Source: Branchiostoma floridae
Taxonomy: Eukaryota; Chordata; Leptocardii; Amphioxiformes; Branchiostomatidae
Assembly (NCBI RefSeq): GCF_000003815.2
Contig: NC_049994.1
Coordinates: 11,347,736 to 11,411,735, forward strand
Direction of reading: 5' to 3'
Length of the DNA stretch: 64,000 nucleotides
Shown here piece after piece: positions 44,213 through 56,100 of the stretch; within the stretch, counting starts at the first letter, position 1, and each line of letters begins with the position of its first letter. A program made the position numbers and the translations under genes. The notes below the pieces were generated by a model. That model was not told the origin of the DNA, did not search any database, and saw only the letters and a list, made by a program, of their open reading frames with translations.

Positions 44213-46426
44213 CTAATCATCGTCCACCAAGGCATTGAGAACCCCAGAGAAGACGGCTTCCCCGCTGTCATCACTCTCTAGGTACCCGGTAGTGAGCTTC
44301 ACCCACACCTCGTCTGTGGGCCTCAGGAGTAGCACGGCACTGCTGCTTCCCTGACTCTGCACGGCCCGTGCGGTTACAGACAGAATCTTGCCTCCATTCT
44401 TCATCAGCGAGACGGTGCAATGGTTCTGCGCTGCCTCGCTCCTCCTTGCCGTGAATGTAAAGGTGTACACTCCTTGCGTCGGCACCACGAATTTACCAGT
44501 CTTCCTGTCGTACGCTTCGCCCACGTTGGTGTGGATGACATCGTACACTAGCACCGGTACAGCATCAGTGCCCGAGCTCAGTGCCACGAAGAACGCAACA
44601 GGGGGAAGACGTGACCCCAGAGATCCAGGATCACCAGGTGGGCCTTTGTAACCAGGAGGACCTATAAGTCCAGGTGGCCCTGCCAAACCGGGTGCTCCAG
44701 GTGGCCCAGCGACACCAGGTACACCTGGATGCCCAGGGCGGCCCGGAATTCCATCTCTTCCAGGTAGCCCAGGTGGCCCCGGAGGTCCACTCGCTGGCCC
44801 AAGCATATCGGGAATGCAGCCTGGTTTGCATTTTGGACCTTCAGGTGCAAAAACAAAAGATCGAAATGATTAAAGTTATGCAACATTTTGAAAGAAACTT
44901 TACATGTTAATGTTACTCATGAGCTTGTGATTGCATTACCGATATTATGGTATGACAATTGCAGGGTAAAATGGATAATCTAAGGGGTTAATAATCTTAG
45001 GGGTGTTCATAAAGAACGATTTAACATGTAAGAAGGCATGTGGAAGTGACCTCCTTTTCCACCAAGTGGTGCATATGTTGGAATATGGATGGGATGTGTG
45101 ACATGTGCATAGCCAATCCTTACGCACATTGTGTAGCCTCCACATGCCTTCATATGGGAGTGCGGGAATCGTAGAATTCGGAAAATCGACCAGAGAGTCA
45201 ATCCACGCTAGGGTAAATGTTTCCTCGTCGGCCAACTCCTCTGGTAGCAAAACTCCCTGGCAAATTATTATATTGGGTTGGGTTATAATAACAAGCGTAG
45301 TCAGTCTGGTAGAGACTACACATTATGTTACAATTTTGAAAACCATATATAGACCACCAACCTTCCCTCAACCGAGACGGGGGCCGATACCAACTTCCAA
45401 GTATATTTAACCCTTTACTGAAGTCACACTTCCGGTCTGGATGTGTGACTTAGGATTTGGGTCATTTCAACTTGATAAAGATTAGGGGACTGATCGAGAG
45501 CTTGTTGGTAAGCGCTTTATTTTCTGTATGGTTTTCCAAAATTGTAACCTAATGTTGACTACCGTCATAGATGAACTTACATTCACATATGAAACTACAC
45601 ATTGTGCACAGCATGTGTATTTACCGATCCTTACCTGGCTGCCCTCGGGCCCCAGGTGGGCCCATGAAGCCTGGCATTCCATCAGGTCCCGGTGGTCCTG
45701 GGGGACCCGGTGGTCCCGGCGGACCAGGCACAGTGGACCTAGGTAAGTCTGTAGCCTTGCCTACTGGGCCTGGCGGACCTATGCAGAAATATATTGTGTC
45801 AGAAGAATTATCATAAGTTCGAAAAGAAAAGAGTCACGACGTACGTGAAACTTACGTGTACAACTTGTAAACTTACGTGTACAACTACTGGTACAACACG
45901 GTGTATTCCGTATCACCCGAGGTATCAGCCCGACCGCGGGTCGGCTGGGACCGAGGGTGATGCGGAATACACCGTGTTGTATTTTATTTATGTCATACCC
46001 ACCTGAGAAAACTCCTGTTTTGATGCGAAATGAGAAGTTGTACAAATTTGGTGCCCTCGAACAAAAAGTGTTGCAACAGTTATGTTCTAACGTCCGAATC
46101 AGGTATTCGAACTTTCGATGGCGTCGCACTCGGCCCGCTCGAAACAGTTCGATTAATTCGAATGGAGCCCGTGTGATACGACTTTCGAACCTGTGCGATA
46201 CGGAAGTTTTCGCGTCACAGGTATGACATAATATGGCTGGATACCTGGCCAAGACAGAATACCTACCCGGAGGACCTGGGGGCCCTGGTGCAGCAACGAC
46301 CTTGATTTCACAAGGGTTCTTTGGACATGCTCCGTCGTCTTCTGTTCCTTCCTCCCCGCGTACAGAAGTAGAGTAGAAAACAACGCTGAAGGAAAGAAGA
46401 AACAACGCGACGGCGAAGTTTGACAT
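44213..46426 (-). CDS. Secreted collagen-C1q domain protein (C1q/TNF-related type)
   Basis: Three exons are read: 46426-46267, 45778-45635 and 44838-44213, with phase 1 junctions and 309 residues. They give a signal peptide ([17 protein letters not shown]), an acidic Cys-containing segment ([11 protein letters not shown]), a Gly-X-Y region starting APGPPGPPG, interrupted by [10 protein letters not shown] and by a Cys pair (GPKCKPGC), a second Gly-X-Y run of about 17 triplets, and a C-terminal C1q head from VAFFVALSS through [31 protein letters not shown] and the end [13 protein letters not shown]. It is predicted to form secreted trimers, joined by N-terminal disulfides, acting as pattern-recognition or hormone-like ligands. 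An alternative in-frame ATG occurs at 46444. Exon 1 lies on the far side of a palindromic MITE. Confidence 0.93.
45405..45510 (+). mobile_element. Partial SINE copy in the C1q gene intron
   Basis: CACACTTCCGGTCTGGATGT, GTCATTTCAACTTGATA and GGGGACTGATCGAGAGCTTG correspond in inverse to the tail of the SINE at 15280-15350. Confidence 0.55.
45890..45980. mobile_element. Palindromic MITE in C1q intron 1
   Basis: ACAACACGGTGTATTCCG and CGGAATACACCGTGTTGT are perfect inverted complements, extended by TATCACCC/GGGTGATG and CAGCCCGACC/GGTCGGCTG. Nearly the whole element folds into one hairpin. Confidence 0.85.
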
Positions 46427-46499
46427 TCCAAATGGGGACAACATGGCGAAGTTGTTCGCTAGGAGCTCCGAGTTACGCCAGTGCAAATGAAATAGGGCT

Positions 46500-47076
46500 A
46501 AAATAGGGCTTGGATGACGATATGTCGTATGTTTTTATGTTAGATGCAAACTCGGTGATTATCAAATCATCCTCTTCATTGAATTAAAATTTTGATATTT
46601 CATTGAATAGTGTACGCAAGGGCATAATCGCATGTCTTTTACACATTGCGATTTACAGTTAGAAGTGGTTTTGTGTGTTCCGAAAGACCCCTTGCATAAC
46701 CATCTTTCTTGTCAGTCCAACCTTTGTTTTATCACCAGTGTTATTCTGGTGCCCCTACAGGGAAATGCTGAGGCACGCAGTTGATACAAGGCCAACAGCG
46801 GTGCATGTCGCTAGTTGTTGATGTTCCTGGTCTGACATCGCACATCTGGCTTCTACATGTAGCAGCTAGGAGATTAAGGTCAGTTCAACCAAGGCTTAGT
46901 TCAACTAAGGGTCAACAAAGAAAGATACCAGTGCGTCGCCAGCTTTCTGTCGGCGAGAACAGGGTACTTTTTTGTAATAACAAATAGAACTTAGAAGCAA
47001 TGTCCAACCCATTTGGTCTTTGAATGGCAGTTTCTGAGCAAAGGATTTCTGATCGTGAGCAATTCGACTGCAATAC
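46500..47076. other. Region upstream of the C1q gene, nothing recognised
   Basis: It should contain the C1q gene promoter. No TATA box or other convincing element could be singled out. Confidence 0.4.
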
Positions 47077-50000
47077 TAGAAAGGCCGACATTTGCTTAAG
47101 AGCAAATACAGCATATTTCAGCCATACCCCTTCCCACGCAACATTGGACTGTTCCAAATCACCCCTGCGCAAAAATGGAACATCCTCTTAACAGTACATT
47201 ATCCCCCAAAGTGGACTGGTATTGTGAATTGACTCCAGGTAAAAACAGAGCTTGCTTCTATTTTTCAGAAAATGACAATAATCACACCTTCCATTCAGAA
47301 AATTTTCATCATGACTGAAAATTGTTGAATGACTTCATGTAATGTCATTAACAATTTTCAGTACGATAACTAGGTGTAAGTTTAAAAAAGTATAAGCTCC
47401 TTGTGATGTGGGTACATTTATTATTGCAATGAACTTTTTTTATTCAAGTAGGGCATACGATTTAATAATTATCAAGCAGGTGCAGGTACTGTAGGAGCGT
47501 TTGTTTTCTTCAAGCTGTAAAACTGTTAAACTGTTTTACTTTGTATGCAATCAACCATCGAGCCTATTCTTATTTTAGTTTAACAACTTCCTGCCAGACC
47601 CGGAAGATACGATTGAACCTTGTTCGAGGATTTATTTTCGTCTGTCTGGTCAGTCTGTTCATACCCTGGCGCTGAGAGTGTTTTATTGGGCTGAAACTCT
47701 GGCAGTTTAAAGTTACTTACAATTTAAATGTTCAATGTTTATGCCAAACAACAACAGCACTAGGAAATGTGGCCACTATAGACAGGTGGTCACTATAGAG
47801 AAAATGCTGATCTATTGACTAGGAGCCATACGTTACACATGATTTCAGTACACTGATCATTAATCATATAAACATTGCACAGGTAAGCCAATTGTTTAGA
47901 TGTACAATTAAGTTCAAATAATTCTGAAGAGAAATATTGATGAGAAAATAATCATTCTCGCCACTGTCTAACTTATAATTACGTATCAAGACTAAACGCA
48001 GATTTTCTAACTAACGCACCTTTCGCCGACTTCATCATAGGACCGCCGGCTATCAATCAAACACGGCTGTTGATTAGACTTAGAGTTTCAAACAGTCATG
48101 TGCTGTGTGCCAGTTGACAGCGAACTTCATGCTACGTGATGTTTTACATTGCTTGGACCTTCTTTCCTACAGTGGTGCTTCTACAAAATATTTAGACTGT
48201 AACACTGAGTTTTATAGAATAGAATTTGACGCAGAACAGCGTTTTTTGCTGGGTATTTTTTTGAAACATGTCCGTGGGAATATCAGCGAGGCGGCGACGT
48301 AGGGATATCAGACCGTCAACAAAAGTCGCACGGCGGCTAACGGCGCAGCGAGGATACTAGCGCTATAAATAAGCGCTTCAACTAAGGATGGCAACCCGTA
48401 CAATATTTTTGTATACTGTTGAGCTAAGTAAAGTTTGTTGTTTATGAGGTTTTAGTTGTCTTTGAAGCTTTGACCCGAAATATTTTAAAGTCAAACTGCT
48501 GAAGAGAAGTAAGTGACTGCTACGATTATCGTAGATATGGCCCTAAAAAAACTGATAAAAGAAGCCTTCTCAATAGCCTAAAATGCAAGAGCTTCCGGGG
48601 GGGCTTCGCCCACCTGGGTCCCCCCCACAGTGGCCCTGCCCCTGGACCCCGCCAGGGACATTCGGCGGCCCCCGGACCCCTGTCCGACGCTTTGAAAAAA
48701 TCCTGGCGAGAAGTCTGTACGGCCTGAGTCTTCAAGTTAACGTATTGTGTGGTCCCGCTTATGAATATTAATTAGCCTTCGCTTTCCTCTTCGCTGATTG
48801 GCTGAACCATTAATTGAATTAACTCTTCCTGCCGGCTAGACGCAGGTGCAGATGTCGGCTCTGTGGGGTGAACGTCCGAAAGGTCACGGCATGGAGAACG
48901 AAAGAAAACCAATTTCCCCTAAAAAAAGTGCTGTAATTAAGCCTTTTACAGTACTTTATGCCAAAAATTTTACTTGGATCATTTTACCAACTATATTATG
49001 CCTATCTATACCAAATGTTACTCATACCAGGGTACAGGGGTGCAAAATATACCGTTATAAGACCGTCAACAACAGTCGCACGGAGCTAACAGCGCAGCGA
49101 AAATACCATCGCTAGCGTTTCAACTTCGGATAACAAGTTATAAGTACTGTTGAACTCAGTAACGTTAAAGTTTGTTTTTTGTTGCCTTTGACGGTTTGAC
49201 CTGAAACAGTGTTACGCTAAACTCCTGAAGAGAAGTTAAGTGACTGCTGCGATTATCATAGATATGCCCCTAAGAACTGATACAATATAAAGCCTTCTGA
49301 ATAGTCTAAAATGCGAGAGCCTTAGGCGGGCTTTGCTCCCCCTGGCGGGAACACTGCTATATACGGGATCATGAGGCCCCGCTTATGAATATTAATTAGC
49401 CTTTGGCCTCCTCTTCGCTGATTGGCTAGGTCTTTGATTCAATTAACTCTCCGGCTGACGCGCACAGGTGTGGCTCTGTGCGGGGTCACGGAAGGTCACG
49501 TCAGGAGGCCAAAAGAAAACAAATTTCCCCTCAGAAAAGTGCCAAAATTAATCATTTTAAAGTTGTTTATGTCAAAAATTTTACTTGAATCTTGTTACCA
49601 AGTATCTAATGCCTATCTATACCAAATTTCAGGTCATTTAATTGTAATACCAGGGTACAGGAGCCAAAAGTGTCCTTTTTTGGTCAAAAATTGGCCAAAA
49701 AATCGCAAAAATAAGCATTTTGTTGCACTGTACACCAAAAGTGTTATTGAATTTATATGAAGGGATTATCAAGGCACATCTGTGTCAAATTTCAGCTCAT
49801 TCGGTTGCAATACCAAGGTACAGGAGCCAAAAGTGTCCTTTTTTGGTCAAAAATTGGTCAAAAAATCGCAAAAATAAGCATTTTGTTGTACTGTACACCA
49901 AAAGTGTTCTTAAATTTATATGGGGGCATTATCAAGGCACATCTCTGTCAAATTTCAGCTCATTTGGTTGTAATACCAGGGTACAGGGGCCAAAAGTGTC

Positions 50001-50397
50001 CTTTTTTGGTCAAAAATTGGTCAAAAAATCGCAAAAATAAGCATTTTGTTGTACTGTACACCAAAACTGATATTGAATCTATATGGGGGACTTATCAAGG
50101 CACATCTGTGCCAAATTTCAGCTCATTCGGTTATAATACCAGGGTACAGGGGGCCCAAATATACAGTTTTGGTCTTAAGATGACCAAAAAACCTTAATAA
50201 AATCATTTAAGAGACAGATATGGAAAAAATGAAAAAAAAGCCCGAGGGTATTGGCCCACTCTACCCTTGTGCCAAATTTCAAGTCATTCGGTTGAGGAAC
50301 AACGGAGATACCGTGTTCTGAAGATTTGACAGGAGAAAGAAAGAAGAAACATTACGAATACAATATATTTCACCATACCTATGGTATGGCTGAAATA
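47077..50397 (-). mobile_element. Helitron/Helentron-like element, copy 2 (inverted)
   Basis: It begins with the inverse of the CTAG terminus, CTAGAAAGGCCGACATTTGC, and ends GGTATGGCTGAAATA, the inverse of the 5' terminus of copy 1. The length (3,321 bp) equals copy 1 within one base, and the internal tandem repeats are the same. The flanks differ: TGCAATA before, TAATTATTAGG after. It is not embedded in a MITE here, so this is an independent insertion. Confidence 0.75.
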
Positions 50398-50949
50398 TAA
50401 TTATTAGGACCGTTCCAACGTCCAAATATGTTAACAACAATCAAGAGTTTAAGCCAAGAGCAAAGGTATGGGTACTCTTTTATAGTAAGCGACATTCCGC
50501 TTGCAAAGTCTGTATGTCTAATGACCATGACCAGTTTTACAGATCGCGAAACTGACCATTTTCAGTACGTAAGCACGCGTTAGCAAGGAAGGGTTTGATT
50601 TTGGATCTCTAGCGACAATCTTTGGAACTACAGATGACATTCAGTTGTTTGCATTTTTTCAGAAAAAGTTCGTATGTTATTATTTGTTAGAAAAAAGTGT
50701 GTCCCAGGACGTCATCTACAACAACAAAGGTGTCCTGAAAAGATTTTAAAAAATCACCATCGCATGATAACTAAACAAATAAGTTTAGAAAATAGATTTG
50801 AAAAAAAAAATGATCAAACGTTTGTAATTTAAGCAATTATGATTGTCTCGTGCTATGCAAGGTAGAACATTCTTCAAACATCCAACCCTAATTCTTTTTA
50901 CAATATTCTAGAGGACAAACACACAGGGCATTGTGTGCTCTTTACTCAC

Positions 50950-51042
50950 TTTTACGTTTTGCTGTATTCACAGTTCCCGCTACGTCTGGTACTGTGATGA
51001 CGTATTGTACTTCAGAATCTTGTAGATGGTGTGTCGACTCAT
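50950..51042 (-). CDS. Candidate internal exon of an unknown minus-strand gene
   Basis: Strong acceptor (CCTTGCAG) and donor (A|GTGAGT) bracket 93 nt, open in one frame and phase 1-1. The peptide reads STHHLQDSEVQYVITVPDV and then AGTVNTAKRK. No family is recognised, and no partner exon was found nearby. It may belong to a gene whose other exons lie upstream, or it may be fortuitous. Confidence 0.35.
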
Positions 51043-51049
51043 CTGCAAG

Positions 51050-53190
51050 GAACGGAAAAGTATAACAAAAAACAAACAACAACAACAACAAAAAACTTGA
51101 TTTGAGTTGGCGTTCGGCATCATTGGTCAAGCTCAGTCACGTGTATGAACGCACCAATCATACTGCACTACCACTGGATGGCAAATATGGCAGCGGGATT
51201 TCTTGTTTTGAATCATGATCCGGGAGAAAGAAATGGGTAACAGACGGCGGCGCGTTATGGACTTTATATTAGCAGATTTGAAGATCCAACCAACCCACCA
51301 GTGAGCCAGGTAACACTAAGGGAGCCTTTCTACGACTGTGATGAGGGGTACTAATACTGGGCTACTAGTGCTGCATGTACTAGTTATATCGGCGCCCTCC
51401 CAAATCATCACCACAATTAACATTCCCAGTTTTGTAATCAATTGTACAGTTTAGAAACAATGATATCACCCTTTACGCTAACTAAACTCTACACAGAAAC
51501 TCGTAGAATAGTAAACCTTGGTTGGTTCGCAGTCGTCACAACACCTTCCACCGACGCAACCGCCCCGAAGAATGCTTAAATGGCGTATTCTAGTGACATT
51601 CGGATGCGGACTAAAGAAAGCCAGCGTGTCATGCCATTTGTATCATATTCGCACGAGGGCGCTGTCAACGTGTTGTACCTGGCGGTATGTGACTCCCCAG
51701 TATCTCCATATATCTGGAACATTTGTGATCTGAAACGCATGTCTTCAGAATCTCTTTCTCTCTATTGATATGTAATACATAACCTTATACTATAGCTAAG
51801 AGCTTTAGCCGATGAGTAAGCATAACCCAGATGCTGGTACATTGTATACGATATCCAAAAGGACAGTCCCAGAATTAATCTAGTCTTTAAGAGCTATCTA
51901 CCACTAAAAATCACGACCATAGCATGTTCAACTCTAATCGTTTCAAGATCTCATCAAGACCTAACCACGTACCAAATATCAAGACAATCTATCTAGCAGG
52001 CATTCTGGTCAACTACATAATACTTTCTCGAAACAATTGCAAGTACAACAGATTTCAATATCTTCGATGCGACAGACGTAGTCAGATTTGAATATATCTT
52101 TTAAAGCAACAACTCCCACATTGCGAACATAAATGTTACAGACGATACAATGTTCTTCGTGGAACAGCCGATACTTCTTCCCATCCATCCACATTTCGCT
52201 ATGCTTTAAGATACTAGTAAATAGCGTTTTAAATACATTGGACGATCATTTGTATTGCCGCGCTAAGGATAAGGCACGATCACGGCGTTTGCAGTCGGGC
52301 TGAGTTGTGGGCACACCGGTTCAGTACGATAACAAATGTCGGTACAGGTTCCTTGACCCGGGATCGAAAAGGAGCCATTCTTCTTCAGTTTACGATTCGC
52401 GGCGTTTCTTTGATTCCGGACAGCCTTTGTTGAAATGCTACCGGTTGGGTCGCATGGGTGACGGCGACAGGGATGTTGGGAGTTCCAAACTGCCACTTTT
52501 TTCGGCACACTATTCATTATGTAGCATTGTTGCCAATCAATTTTCTTTTAAAAATCCCTATTGTAGATTCTTTTTGCCCAACAATTTTTTATCGTTGGTA
52601 ATGTTGTATACCTATGCGTTATTAGCTCTTTACAAAATCTTGATAGATCTAAACAGTTTACTGGGCAAAATAAAATCAGATCCATATCAAAGTAGAGTTC
52701 ATCGAACACATACCTCCTCCAATACAAAACGTTTAAAACCATTGATTTTGATTGCCTGGCCTGCAATAATTATGAATTCATATGACATTCAAATTCTTAA
52801 TGGTTATATAGGTATCCATTCCATCACGAGGTGCGCTTTCTATTTACAAACCGAAGAAGAAACCACACGCATCTGCGCACGTATCTACACAGTTCTTTCA
52901 CCGTGTACCAAGCATTATTACAATCTATTACGGTCCAAGGTGTCTTGGCATATTGACAACTTAACAACACAGGTAAACAAACACTGGGGACCAAAACACA
53001 AGTAGCAAGTTGCAAGTTTTGTCTTTATTCACTCTTTCAATATGCTATACCAAGAGGTTGCTCTTCTTGCCATTTTTCTCGTATGGAATTGGCAGTTGTT
53101 CATACTTGTTACATAACATGACACAAAAATAATGTACACGTACAAAGTAGAATCGTTTGGTACATGAAAGAAAAATCAAATCTAATACAG
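51050..53190. other. Intergenic region, little recognised
   Basis: On the minus strand at 52517-52263 an 84-codon frame rich in Cys and Pro (HPCRRHPCDPTG, GTCTDICYRTEPVCPQL) is open and more GC-rich than its surroundings. It could be a terminal exon, but no family or splice partner is evident. Nothing else was seen. Confidence 0.3.
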
Positions 53191-53193
53191 CCA

Positions 53194-56100
53194 TCATTTG
53201 TACTTGTATTTCTCTACACAACCTCGGTACAAGCGGGCCACAGCGACACAGCCGTCAGGAGTCAGGGCGATTCCGTAAGAGTATCTTCCCTCAATTGTAG
53301 CAATCTTTTCTTTGAACGTGCCGTCAGGCCCAAACACCTGTAGTCGACCGTCATGGCAGTTCACTACAATGATGTTACCTGCCTGGTCTAGCGCTACACC
53401 TGACGGGTTTTGGAACTCACCGTCATTCCGGCCTTCTTTGCCAAAGGCGAACCTATGGTTTCCCGTAAGGTCAAACGTAAACACTACGTGTGCACTGTTG
53501 TCGGTGACGTAGAACAGGTCACGTGATTCATCCACCGCTATGAAACAATGGTTCCTGTAAAAGTCCCTTCCCAATTTCCCGGATGAGACTACCATCAGAA
53601 CGCAAAAGGAGGCAGGACTTTTGCTGCTTGTCCGCCAAAATCATGCGATCGTCTCCCAGAACGGCTAGACCGAGTGGAATTAATCCCATACAGCCAGGTC
53701 TGAACGTGTTCAAGAGTTTGCCTTCCCCAGCGAAGCATCTTATTCCGTAGCCTTGGCCCCAAGAAGTCACAAGAAACCTTCCATTTGAGTCCGCATCAAT
53801 ACCGAATGGACAATCACCGTCAACAGAGAAACACTTCAAAGAGTGGCCTTTCTCTACGTCAAACACCTGAACTCGCCTGTTCCCTTGCTCCACAACGGCA
53901 ATTTTGCCGCTTTTATCAACCACTACACCTACCGGCTTATTCACTTTCCCCGCCCGCCCAATAGTTAACACTGGCGTGTCCCTTCCTTGCACAGTAATAT
54001 CAACAGGACTACCTGCCACAGGTTGTGATCTTACCTTGACCTCTAACACATAACGACCTATATCCTGTGTCTTGTACGAAATTTCATACACGCCGTTTCC
54101 CGTTTGTTTTAACTGTAGCTGTACCGGCTTTCCTAAAGAGTCCTTTAAGTTGGCTGCGATATCCTCGCGTCTTATGTCACACGGCTTCCCATTCTTGTCA
54201 ATAGTGTTCAGAAGGCAAATATTGACAAATCCTACCACAGCAGGCTTAACAACGACAGAGCACTTCGATGGGTCTACATTACGCATCGCTACTACATCGA
54301 CTAGCTTGGTAAGTTGTTTCTCGAAGTCAGTAACGTTGGTGCTTTTCACGAAGTTGACCTCTCCTAGTCGTGGCGTCATATCAGCTCGCTTGGCAAGTAG
54401 ATCCTCTACTCTCTTCTGGACTTGACCTTCGACCTCCACAATGTGTACGTCACTTCCGTGCTCCACTGCTTGTTTGCAAAACTCGTATGCACTTCTTATT
54501 CCGGTCTCATCAAACTCCAGTTCCGCTTTCTGTGTGTTCAAACTTTTGGCGATCTCCTGACAAGTTGTGTCGATTTGAGCCACAGTCGCTTCTTCTTGTT
54601 TCTTGATAAGGTCGACAAGATGGTTGAAGTATGTTGTGGCTTCGCTGGTAGCTTCTTTCTTTGTAATGGGTAGCTTCGCCTTTTCCTTATCTATCTCTTC
54701 CAAAGCTACATGGATACTATTTAGCCGGGGAGTGAGTTGATCCATAAGACTCTGCAGGCTTTCTTTCTTCGTTTGAGCTACAGGGGAGATTTCGACGGTA
54801 TTGTGATCCTTGCCTGGTCGATGATCAATCACAGTGCAGGCCGTACAAATCAAAGTGTTACAACTTTTGCAGTAGAACGCCAGCTCCTGGTTTTTGTGCT
54901 TACTGCAGTGTTTCTTGCGCCGAAACTTTTCCATGTCGTCCTTTGTCTTTATGGCTTCTTGGGGAACAACTTCATGCTCCTTCAGAGCCGGTATTCTGCA
55001 ATGCATCTTTGCACAAGCCTCGCATAGGAGGACAGCACAATCTGCACACCATGATTTGACCCCGTCTTGACCGCCCTCACACACATCTGCATCTGCATCT
55101 GCATAGGATACCCCCAAATGACCCCGCGAGGGGCAAAAGTAGGGGGGGGGGGGAGCTGAGGCTCCCGGGTTAGGGCGGGCAGGCCGCCTGCCTGGCACGG
55201 AAGTGCTCAACGTTGGGAGCGCTTACAACCGTGCCAGGCAGGGCATTCCACTCGGGAATTGTGCGTGGGAAAAAAGAATGTTTGTAGATATCGGTGCGTG
55301 CAAATATGTGTTGATATTTGAAGTCGTGACTACCCCGGGTGCGCCCTTGGGCAGGCTTCAGAATATTGCTGGCGTCTATGTTAATATTATTGTTGACTAC
55401 TTTATAGAAAAAGGTGAGGCGGGCGTTCCTCCTCCTTTCGGAGAGAGGGCGCCACTGCAGGTCTGAAAGCATTTGTGTCACGCTGCTAGTCTGCCGGTAG
55501 TCATTTAGGGTCACTCGGGCTGCCCTGCGCTGGACGGCCTCCACCGCCTGTATCCCTTTGTTGGTGTACGGGTCCCAGACGATGGCACTATATTCCAAGT
55601 GAGGCCGTACCAGCGCTTTGTAACAAGTGGCCTTGACCCTAGATGGACAATGGGTCAAGTTGCGCCGAATGACTCCTAGGACCTTACCAGCTTTGCTAGT
55701 GGCGTGGTTGATATGGGTGTCCCACCGCAAATCGTCGGACAGTTGTACTCCAAGATAGGGGTGGGACTTAACACCGGTAAGGGCTTCTCCACAGAGGGAG
55801 TACTGAGTTATGATGGGGTGCTTTTTACGGGTGATATGGAGGATGTGACATTTAGAGGGGTTGAACGACATGAGCCAACGATTTTGCTATTCTGTTAGCG
55901 TATCGAGGTCAGACTGTAGCCCTTGTGCGTCAGAAGGCTTGCTGATAGTTCGATAAATCAAGCAATCGTCAGCAAACAGTCGAACATGTGAGTCTACGGA
56001 ATCGGGTAGGTCATTAATGTAGAGCAGGAATAGCAGAGGGCCTAACACAGTACCCTGCGGAACTCCAGAGGTGACCTTGACAGCTTTAGATGTTCCACCG

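Noticed and set aside
52307-53005. 232-codon plus-strand frame
   Set aside because: AT-rich, low-complexity-like peptide with no family features, antisense to the TRIM 3' flank; likely chance.
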